This document shows, piece after piece, positions 1 to 6,860 of a stretch of DNA of 64,000 bases. Position 1 is the stretch's first letter. Each line of letters starts with the position of its first letter. The DNA lies in NCBI GenBank assembly GCA_964524145.1, contig CAZGCA010000019.1, forward strand, positions 7,021 to 71,020, written 5' to 3'. The translations under genes and the position numbers were made by a program. The notes below the pieces were generated by a model, which had not been told where the DNA came from, ran no database searches, and saw only the letters and a program-made list of their open reading frames with translations. This DNA is from CAZGCA01 sp964524145 (GTDB taxonomy: Bacteria; Hydrogenedentota; CAZGCA01).

Positions 1-883
1 CACCTTCATTGTAGTGGTCGCCCCAGGTGGTGCCCGTCTTCTCGTAACCCGACTGGTCGTGGCAATGAGTGCAGCTCCGGTCGTCCGGCCGGGTGATGGG
101 CAAATCGATTTTGCCGTCAACGTTGAACAGTCTGGCGTTGTAGTGGACGCGCGGCACTTCATTGTCCCTGACCGAGCCGGCTATGCCGCCGAGACCCGCT
201 GCCGCCGTTGCCGCCCAGCGGAAGTTGCCCTTGAGCATCTGCCCGACACGTATGCCGTAGTTGTAGCCCTCACCCAGATGACAGATGAGGCAGTCAGCCT
301 CGATAACGCCGCTCTCGTCCCAGCGTGCGCCGTAGTAGTCGCCGTCGAGGAGTTGTGCCAGCTCGCTGTCGGTTGTCTGGAGGTCGTCGTACCGGTGGTC
401 GTTGCGGTCACGCTCGGCCCTGGCGCCCCCGGGATGGCAGATACCGCACTCCATAACCCACTCGTAGACGCCCATATCGGCGTGCGACGGGCTCGGGATA
501 TCTTTCGGAGCCAGTTGCCGGTTGTAGGTAAGATCGAACTTGCCGAACGGTCCGTCCGACAAGGTCCAGGGCTTATCTTTGCCGCCGAAGTCGTCGGTAA
601 GGATGTCGGCGCCCATCTGAAAATGGTACCCGTCGGTAATGCGGTTGTAGTCGTGGCAGGCACCACACGTTCTGCGCGGGCTGTATGCAGCCGCCGTTTC
701 AGGATCGGCGACCGGATCGATGATAAGGCCGTAGTCGTCTCGCAGAAAGAACGGCGGACAGGATGCAGGCCTCAACCGTTCGGCAGCCTCCCCGGAACTC
801 CCGTTCCCGTATGCCGTTAGAAGAAATACAATACCAGTGACCGCGACCAACGCGGCGACAACCGTTCTTCCATACAGTCTCAT
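1..883 (-). CDS. Multihaem c-type cytochrome, exported (3' end cut by the window edge)
   Basis: The frame stays open from an ATG at 883 to the window edge, so the C-terminus is missing. Seen: an N-terminal hydrophobic signal segment (residues about 8-24) and four CXXCH haem-attachment motifs, CGACH at residue 73, CGICH at 146, CLICH at 198 and CTHCH at 271. The start is preceded by GGAGAGAG. Four covalently bound haems in an exported protein point to periplasmic or surface electron transfer. The spacing does not let me name a family; nitrate/tetrathionate-type tetrahaem cytochromes and larger octahaem proteins are both possible because more haems may lie beyond the edge. A minus-strand oxidoreductase and an ApbE fusion lie upstream. 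The opposite strand is also open here but has no motif. Confidence 0.88.
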   Translation of the reverse strand, partial: MRLYGRTVVAALVAVTGIVFLLTAYGNGSSGEAAERLRPASCPPFFLRDDYGLIIDPVADPETAAAYSPRRTCGACHDYNRITDGYHFQMGADILTDDFGGKDKPWTLSDGPFGKFDLTYNRQLAPKDIPSPSHADMGVYEWVMECGICHPGGARAERDRNDHRYDDLQTTDSELAQLLDGDYYGARWDESGVIEADCLICHLGEGYNYGIRVGQMLKGNFRWAATAAAGLGGIAGSVRDNEVPRVHYNARLFNVDGKIDLPITRPDDRSCTHCHDQSGYEKTGTTWGDHYNEG

Positions 884-1056
884 CTTCTCTCTCCGTTACG
901 GGTAAAAGTACGACGAACTACCACGTTTCGCCGCCGGTCCCTTCCTCCCCTTCGGTCCGACGACGACACAGCCAGCCGGTCGCACGTGAACGTGCCACGT
1001 CGACCGCATAAGGCCGGCGTAAAACCCACCAGCCGATAACTCGTTCTCTTCTTGCG

Positions 1057-2439
1057 TCAGGCGTTGTAGAGGGACTTGTCGATCTCGATGCGGCGCCCTT
1101 CTCTTATCGCCTTGTTCGCTGTCATTGCGCATACAGTTGCATTCAGGCCAATCTGGACGTTGCAGTCCGGCTCGCGGTCCGTGCGTATGCAATCGAAGAA
1201 GTTCTCGAACTGCAACTGCTCGACGCGCTTCTCGATAGGCTCCGGGCTGACGGGTTCGCCCTCATCTTCCTGGGGTACATTGCTGAGGTCGTGCGACTCG
1301 CCGGACGTTATGACGGTGGCAATCTTGCCTGCGAGCTTCTCTTTCTCGCCACGCGATCCCCAATCGAGCGTCGGAGCCGACCCTTCGCGGAAAAACAGCC
1401 CTTTGCCTTCGCGCAGGATGAATGTGCCGTGGTCGCCCATTATCTCCTCGGAAGCGCCGTCGTGCGCGTTGGCGCAGATCGACGAGTATATCGCCCGGAT
1501 CTGGTAGGGTTTGCTCAGCTCGCCGTAGTCCTTTGCGCGTTCGTGTCGGCGGCTGTCAGGGTCAGGCACGTAAAACACGGCATTCTCCGGTTCTATGAGA
1601 TACTCGTAGACTACCTGGACGTTGTCCCAAACCTCGCGCCCGTCCTTCCAGTAGTCCACACCGCCCATACCTGTTACCGCCACGGGCAGAGAGTCGAATA
1701 TCCAGTTGCAGACGTCCATCTGGTGGCTCCCCAACTCGGTCATCAGACCACCGGAATACTCGTGATAGAGGCGCCAGTTTAGATGGCGCTCGAGATCCTT
1801 GATGCGGCCGCCGGGGTCTTTTTCGGGAACCGGTCGTCGCCAATCGTTGTTCCGGTGCCATTGGGCCCGGAAATGGTTTATCCTGCCCAGCACTTTCTCG
1901 TCGCGCGCGAGTTTGACGGCATGCTGGTAGGAGGGGTCGTAGTGACGCTGGTGGCCCACCTGCAACTTCAACTTCTTGCCGACCTCACGCACGGTCTTGG
2001 CCATCTGGTGTGCTTGCTCTATTGAGTAGGCCATGGTCTTCTCGCAGAACACGTGTTTGCCGGCCTGCATGGCGTCAATGCTGACCTGCGCGTGCAGATG
2101 CAGCGGCACAGTGACCACCACCGCATCGAGGTCGTCACGCTCGAGCATCTTGCGGTAGTCCACGTAGGTATCGGCTTTCTGGGCAAACTTCTTGCCGCCG
2201 TCGAGGTGGGGCTGATAGTTGTCACAGAGCGCGATAATCTCGCAGTCGTCGATCCGGAGCAACCCGGTGCGCATCAAGTGGCAGCCGCGTCCCCCGGTAC
2301 CGACTATCCCCACCGTAATCTTGTCGGCGGCCTTCGTCTCCGCAGCAGCCGATCTCGTCTTGGCCAAGCCCGCCGAGACGGCCGTTGCCACGACGCCCGT
2401 GTCCCTCAGAAACTTCCGCCTGCTTACCTTGTCACCCAT
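1057..2439 (-). CDS. Gfo/Idh/MocA-family NAD(P)-dependent oxidoreductase with Tat signal
   Basis: 460 residues. The N-terminus carries a twin-arginine export motif (SRRKFL, residues 6-11) followed by an Ala-rich hydrophobic stretch. A Rossmann nucleotide-binding motif GIVGTGGRG lies at 44-52. The family's usual EKP motif appears as EKT at 133-135, which is common in this subgroup. Proteins of this family oxidise or reduce sugars, inositols and related polyols with NAD(P). The Tat signal implies that it folds with its cofactor in the cytoplasm and is exported. RBS AGAAGGAGAG precedes the ATG. The substrate cannot be told from sequence alone. Such Tat-borne members are very numerous in planctomycete-like bacteria. 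Confidence 0.93.
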   Translation of the reverse strand: MGDKVSRRKFLRDTGVVATAVSAGLAKTRSAAAETKAADKITVGIVGTGGRGCHLMRTGLLRIDDCEIIALCDNYQPHLDGGKKFAQKADTYVDYRKMLERDDLDAVVVTVPLHLHAQVSIDAMQAGKHVFCEKTMAYSIEQAHQMAKTVREVGKKLKLQVGHQRHYDPSYQHAVKLARDEKVLGRINHFRAQWHRNNDWRRPVPEKDPGGRIKDLERHLNWRLYHEYSGGLMTELGSHQMDVCNWIFDSLPVAVTGMGGVDYWKDGREVWDNVQVVYEYLIEPENAVFYVPDPDSRRHERAKDYGELSKPYQIRAIYSSICANAHDGASEEIMGDHGTFILREGKGLFFREGSAPTLDWGSRGEKEKLAGKIATVITSGESHDLSNVPQEDEGEPVSPEPIEKRVEQLQFENFFDCIRTDREPDCNVQIGLNATVCAMTANKAIREGRRIEIDKSLYNA

Positions 2440-2510
2440 AACTCATCTCTCCTTCTGAATCCATGTTGCTCGGATTGAGTATAGTTGCGTCACCCACATT
2501 GTACTAAATA

Positions 2511-2519
2511 ATTATACCA
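2511..2519 (-). promoter_or_regulatory. Extended -10 promoter element before the Gfo/Idh/MocA gene
   Basis: Minus strand reads TGG-TATAAT, a perfect -10 with a TGn extension, about 70 bases upstream of the ATG at 2439. No good -35 hexamer is visible at 17 bases, which suits an extended -10 promoter. Confidence 0.5.
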
Positions 2520-2590
2520 CAAATCAACCACTTATTTCGAACGAAAAAACGGGCGGATTTCGGACCGGGTTTACCGGGTTCTCCACGCCG

Positions 2591-4933
2591 TCAGTCAAGG
2601 CCAAATCTCACGGTTCGCGGTTGTTCCCCATCGCCGTTTCGTACCACGAGAACCGCCTTCACTCCCGGATGCTTCTCACAGTACCGTTGTGCACCGTCTT
2701 GGCCCATCACGAAGAAGGCCGTCGAAAGAGCGTCGCTTTCTGTGCCGGTCGGCGCTATGGCAGAGGCGCTGAGCACGTTCTGGACGGGCATACCGGTGCG
2801 CGGGTCCATTATGTGGCCATACACCTTTCCACCGATCTCGAAGAATTTCTCGAGGTTGCCGGAGGTGGACAAGGCGGCATCCTTGAGCGTGATTGTGTCG
2901 AGATGTTCGGATTTGTTCATCGGGTCGCGGATCCCGACTTGCCACCCTTCCTCGCCGGGAGGCGTGCCGAGCGCGTAGATGCTGCTCGTGCCGGCGTCCA
3001 CGAGAGCCGAGTCGATTCCGTGTTGTTTGAGCACCTCGACGGCCTGGTCCAGCGCGTAGCCTTTGGCGATTCCGCCGAGATCAATCTCGACATCGGGGGA
3101 ATCGAACCTGACGGTGAAGTTGTCGGCGTCGAGCAGGACATGATGTTGGCCCACCTTCTCGAGTACGGCGCCAAGCTCGTCCGTGCCGGGTATGCGTCCC
3201 TCGTCGCGGAAAAACCCCCACGCGCGCATGAGGGGTCCTACGGTGATGTCGAACGCGCCGCCGGTGTCTTTGTTTATCTTTGCAGCAAACTCCAAGAGCC
3301 CAAACAGCTCGGATTCAGCCTTGACGGGTGCTGTTGCTGCCCGCGTGTTTATCCAGCTCACGTCGCTGCCGGTGTCGTAACGGTTGAGCTGGTCGTTGAG
3401 CAGGTCGATACGTTCGAAGACCTCCGTGGCGGCCTCGTGCAACTTCCATTCGTCGTCACCGTGAAGGATGAGCATGAACTCCGTGCCCATCGCCCTGTGA
3501 GTGGCCGTGTGTAAGGCCGGGGCCGAGACGGTCTCGGTCTGCGCGGGCGCCGCCAACGCGGCCACCTCAACCGCGGGCGGATTGAACCGCTTCTGAAGCT
3601 CCTGCCAGTTCTTCTGGAGGCCGAAGTACGCCGCCACGCTCAGCACAATAACCGACAAGCTCAGCATGACGTTCCAGAGAAGTCGCTTGCCGCCGCGCGG
3701 TGTCTCGTCGCCCATGTAGGACCTCTGGTTGAGCAGCACCATGAAGCAGACGACGGCGACCGGCATGAGCGGCGCAGCTAGGGTCGAAGCAGTGATCGCA
3801 GCGTACCACGGGAACTTGATTGCGACTCCTACGACGCCGACGGCCGGGACGAGCGAGAACCACCACCTGGCACGGCCGCGATGCTCGAACCCGAACATCT
3901 CGCACCCGATAAAGCCGGTCGCGAGCATGTGTGTGATGATGGTCGAGAAACCGATGGCGATCATCCCGAAGCCTATGAGCAGGAGCGACAACCCCTTGCC
4001 GAGGCTCGGCGCCAGCACGGGGACTATTTCGCGAATGTCGCGCACGACGTTTGTCGCGGCTTGCCCGTCCGCAGGCCCGATGGTGTTGGCAACCGCAATC
4101 ATCATGAAGCTCGTCGCTATCAGGAACGGCACAAGCATCCCGCTTATCAGGTCGAAATAGGCCAGTTCCTTGTGCTCCTTGCCCCAGTTCTTGTTGAGCA
4201 GCGAGTAAGGGTACAGGAACACCATGTTGATACCGACCGCCGCCGCCACGCCTCCGACAATGGGTTTGATAGCGCGTGGATCGAGCCCCTGGCCGCCCAG
4301 GATGTCCTGTAAGAACGCGATGCCCGTGAAACCCAGGAACAGCCGTTTCCATTGAATGCCGCTCGATATCGCCACGATAGCGAACGCCACAACGATGGAC
4401 CACACCATCGTTTTGACCGCGAGTTCGTAAATCTTGAGGCCCCTGGCACCCGCATGGTAGAGATAGACAATCACGCATGCCGAGCAGAGAACGACCGCGC
4501 CGATGCCCGCACGACCGGCCACACTGTCCAGCGACACGCCCGCACCTTCCGCCAGCGAAACAACGCCGTTGGCCGTCAGCGAGTACTGCGGAATGTGCCA
4601 GAGCACCGTAGCGATCAAAGCGCTCCCGCCCCAGAGGATTGCAAGGGCCGGATGGAGCCGTTCCCAGAACACCTTGTACGGGCGTTGCTGGGTGTGGCAG
4701 GTCTGTTTCGCGACGGACGCAAGCACGTAGCACCCGAGGATAATGGCCAGGGGTTGTACCCAGAGCAGCTTGTACCCGAGCAGCGAACCCATCACCACGC
4801 ACGAGGCGACCGATCCGCCGCCCAACGTCATCGCGCTCTGAAGGTAGCCGGGACCTGTCAGCCGCATGTACAGCCGAACGCGTTTGAGCGGCGGCAACTC
4901 CCTGGCGCGCAGGAGTGTCTCTTTTTCGTCCAT
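2591..4933 (-). CDS. Nramp-like membrane transporter fused to ApbE FAD:protein FMN transferase
   Basis: 780 residues in two parts. Residues about 20-445 are a polytopic membrane domain of the Nramp-like kind (GPGYLQSAMTLGGGS at 27-41, many hydrophobic helices). The Nramp metal motif DPGN is replaced by LGGGS in the first helix, so classical Mn/Fe transport is doubtful. After a last helix and an Ala/Pro linker, residues about 475-780 are a complete ApbE domain: MGTEF at 482, DLGGIAKGY near 620, DAGTSS, and the Mg-binding stretch TGTESDALST near 732. ApbE transfers FMN from FAD to Thr/Ser of extracytoplasmic redox proteins. Fusion to a transporter is unusual; the frame is continuous with no sign of two genes. 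The flavinylation target is not obvious in the window, but a multihaem cytochrome lies two genes downstream. Confidence 0.9.
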   Translation of the reverse strand: MDEKETLLRARELPPLKRVRLYMRLTGPGYLQSAMTLGGGSVASCVVMGSLLGYKLLWVQPLAIILGCYVLASVAKQTCHTQQRPYKVFWERLHPALAILWGGSALIATVLWHIPQYSLTANGVVSLAEGAGVSLDSVAGRAGIGAVVLCSACVIVYLYHAGARGLKIYELAVKTMVWSIVVAFAIVAISSGIQWKRLFLGFTGIAFLQDILGGQGLDPRAIKPIVGGVAAAVGINMVFLYPYSLLNKNWGKEHKELAYFDLISGMLVPFLIATSFMMIAVANTIGPADGQAATNVVRDIREIVPVLAPSLGKGLSLLLIGFGMIAIGFSTIITHMLATGFIGCEMFGFEHRGRARWWFSLVPAVGVVGVAIKFPWYAAITASTLAAPLMPVAVVCFMVLLNQRSYMGDETPRGGKRLLWNVMLSLSVIVLSVAAYFGLQKNWQELQKRFNPPAVEVAALAAPAQTETVSAPALHTATHRAMGTEFMLILHGDDEWKLHEAATEVFERIDLLNDQLNRYDTGSDVSWINTRAATAPVKAESELFGLLEFAAKINKDTGGAFDITVGPLMRAWGFFRDEGRIPGTDELGAVLEKVGQHHVLLDADNFTVRFDSPDVEIDLGGIAKGYALDQAVEVLKQHGIDSALVDAGTSSIYALGTPPGEEGWQVGIRDPMNKSEHLDTITLKDAALSTSGNLEKFFEIGGKVYGHIMDPRTGMPVQNVLSASAIAPTGTESDALSTAFFVMGQDGAQRYCEKHPGVKAVLVVRNGDGEQPRTVRFGLD

Positions 4934-5365
4934 TCCGATGTTATCTCTCCTTCACTACCCTGTTTCCCCACTGCCAGCTTCAGCTATAACGATGCCGTTC
5001 GAGTATACCGACGTTTCGGGACAGATGCAAGAGGGCCCGCCGGTCAGAATTGTGGGAGAAAAAGGACGGCTGCTGAGTGGCATGCTGTCAGGTCTGTAAG
5101 GAGCGAGTGGGGACATCCTTGCAGGCGCTACAGGGAATACCGGATGCGGAATGTCGTGACGAAGGCGTCCCCACATCGGCAAATCCGGTATTGCAGTGGA
5201 GCTGTGGTGAGCAATGCGGTTTAGATTGAGCGCCAGGCTGTCGGTGCACAAATCGTTGGAACCGACCGCCTGGCGCTGATTGTCCAGGGTTATCACCCTC
5301 TTGCTGCTCCGAGCATCTCCCGCACCCGCCGGTGCAAGGCTCGGACAGCCAATCTAGGCAGTGCT
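4934..5365. other. 432-base gap without a gene, with nested inverted repeats
   Basis: No open frame here has a convincing start, family motif or RBS. Two inverted-repeat systems are visible: GTGGGGAC (near 5107) with GTCCCCAC (near 5169) and ATACCGGAT with ATCCGGTAT interleaved with it, and the strong hairpin at 5229-5277. It may be the remnant of a small palindromic repetitive element. Confidence 0.5.
5229..5277. repeat. Strong 17-bp hairpin (GCGCCAGGC...GCCTGGCGC)
   Basis: Arms 5229-5245 and 5261-5277 are complementary with one mismatch around a 15-base loop. It lies between the lipoprotein gene and the Nramp-ApbE gene, both minus strand. There is no T-run on either side, so it is not a clear intrinsic terminator; an RNA-processing or REP-like element is as likely. 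Confidence 0.65.
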
Positions 5366-5797
5366 TTAATACGTAACTGTAATTGTACCCTTGGCCGTGA
5401 GAGGTACAAGACCTGCTTCCGTTTCGACCTTGAGTTCTTCGCCGTCCCCGTCGTACGCGTTGAACGTCCAATGGAACTCGCCGGGAGGAGCCTCAAAAGG
5501 AACCTCGAACTCGATCGAATAAACGCCGTCGTTGGCCGTCACGTCGCCTTCCGTGCCATCATCGTACAGGTCCAGGGTAATCTCCGGATACTCATCGACA
5601 GTAACAGTGACTGAATCGACGATGTTCTCCGGATCGATCACCTGCACGGAGATGAGAGCCGTATCTCCGGGCGCAACCTCTAAAGGCTTGACCCCTGCCT
5701 CAACCATGGCAAGCTTCTGTCCGGCACAGCCGGCGAACAGAATAGCCAAACATGCCAGAGTGCACCACGTCAGTGATGTCTTCTTCACTCGATTCAC
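5366..5797 (-). CDS. Small lipoprotein with an Ig-like fold
   Basis: 143 residues. Signal peptide with lipobox LFAGC (Cys at residue 24), so it is lipid-anchored after cleavage. The rest is a single beta-rich domain containing DDGTEGDVTANDGVYS, a short motif typical of extracellular Ig-like or choice-of-anchor modules that bind calcium through Asp residues. No catalytic motif is seen. It is preceded by a good promoter and stands alone, so it is probably a monocistronic surface protein. The function is unknown. Confidence 0.85.
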   Translation of the reverse strand: MNRVKKTSLTWCTLACLAILFAGCAGQKLAMVEAGVKPLEVAPGDTALISVQVIDPENIVDSVTVTVDEYPEITLDLYDDGTEGDVTANDGVYSIEFEVPFEAPPGEFHWTFNAYDGDGEELKVETEAGLVPLTAKGTITVTY

Positions 5798-5868
5798 CTC
5801 CTTCCCTAACGTTTGTGAAATCGTTGCTACAGCGCACAGTTGCCTCGACTGCTCCCACCACGGTGCTA

Positions 5869-5897
5869 TATATAACAGATAGCCTAATCGCTGTCAA
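5869..5897 (-). promoter_or_regulatory. Sigma-70-type promoter for the lipoprotein gene
   Basis: Minus strand: TTGACA (5892-5897), 17-base spacer, TATATA (5869-5874). The predicted start of transcription is near 5862, giving a leader of about 65 bases before the ATG at 5797. Confidence 0.75.
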
Positions 5898-5928
5898 GGG
5901 CCGGCAACCGGTCGGGGGCCAATATCAC

Positions 5929-6816
5929 TCAGTTGCCTTCTTGTTTCGCCTCCGCTTCCAATCGTATCACCTCTTTCAACAGGTCCGGCCGGTCGGTCAT
6001 GATCCCGTCTACGCCCATCCGGACCAACCGCCGCATAGTCTCTTCGTTGTTGATCGTGAAGACGTGGACTTCGAGCCCGAGCCGATGCGCCAGCGCAACG
6101 GTTTCCGGGGTGACAACCTCGATATCTCTCGCTTTCATCGGCACCTGTATCGCGACGGCCGGCGCCTGGTACGTCTTCTCGTCTTCCGGCGTGAGGAAGA
6201 CCAGCCGGGACGCTTCGCTCGGCGTGAATCCTGTGTATGTTTCGGGAGAAAGTTCCCGAAACCGTTTCAGGGCCGATTCGTGCGAGGAGACCACGACGGT
6301 CAGTTTCTCGCGCGAGTATTTGCGTATCAGGTCTGCCAACGGTTTCACGATGAGCGGGTCGGCGTCTTTGATCTCTATGTTGATGGGAGTGTTCGGGAAT
6401 TCCCGAAACACCTCATCGACCGTCGGTATAGTGATCGCCTTGCCTCTGTCCGGGAATGTCTTGCCGCGGTCCGGGCTGAACCGGTACGCAGCGTCGAGCT
6501 GCTTCAACTCCGCCAACGTCATCTCTTTCACGTTGCCCGATCCGTTGGTTGTGCGGTCAACTGTTCGGTCGTGCAGCACGACCACATGACCGTCCTTGGT
6601 CAGGTACACGTCTGTCTCAAGGATATCCGTCCCGATTTCAAGCGAACGACGAAACCCGTGGACCGTGTTCTCCGGGACTACGAACCGCCCGCCGCGATGC
6701 GCGAAATTGCGCGGCTTTGGCCCACTGAAGAACGTGGTACTCTCAGCAGAGCAACATAGACAAAACCCGGCCCCCGTGATGGCCGCGCACAGAAAGAAAC
6801 AACAGCGACACAGCAT
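5929..6816 (-). CDS. Glycerophosphodiester phosphodiesterase, exported
   Basis: 295 residues from the ATG at 6816, chosen because AGGAGAGAG sits just upstream; a longer frame would run into the upstream gene. A Cys-rich hydrophobic signal segment covers residues 1-23. The family signature is present: HRG at 40-42, EN-T at 49-51, metal ligands E67 and D69, second catalytic histidine H82 in LHD, and EIKD further on. The enzyme hydrolyses glycerophosphodiesters to glycerol-3-phosphate and an alcohol outside the cytoplasm. The start lies 45 bases after the stop of the preceding glycoside-hydrolase-like gene, so the two are probably cotranscribed. Confidence 0.93.
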   Translation of the reverse strand: MLCRCCFFLCAAITGAGFCLCCSAESTTFFSGPKPRNFAHRGGRFVVPENTVHGFRRSLEIGTDILETDVYLTKDGHVVVLHDRTVDRTTNGSGNVKEMTLAELKQLDAAYRFSPDRGKTFPDRGKAITIPTVDEVFREFPNTPINIEIKDADPLIVKPLADLIRKYSREKLTVVVSSHESALKRFRELSPETYTGFTPSEASRLVFLTPEDEKTYQAPAVAIQVPMKARDIEVVTPETVALAHRLGLEVHVFTINNEETMRRLVRMGVDGIMTDRPDLLKEVIRLEAEAKQEGN

Positions 6817-6860
6817 AACTCTCTCCTCATAGACTCTCGCGGACTCTTGCGGAACCCGGG

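Noticed and set aside
14..820. 268-codon plus-strand open frame
   Set aside because: The minus strand holds four CXXCH haem motifs, a signal peptide and an RBS; the plus frame has none.
3567..4802. Long minus-strand alternative frame inside the transporter gene
   Set aside because: It is another frame of the same strand in GC-rich DNA; Arg/Pro/His-rich composition and no family motif.
2591..4933. Plain manganese transporter (MntH) call
   Set aside because: The first-helix metal motif DPGN is absent and the protein carries an ApbE domain.
5229..5277. Intrinsic terminator
   Set aside because: The stem is strong but no T-run lies on either side.
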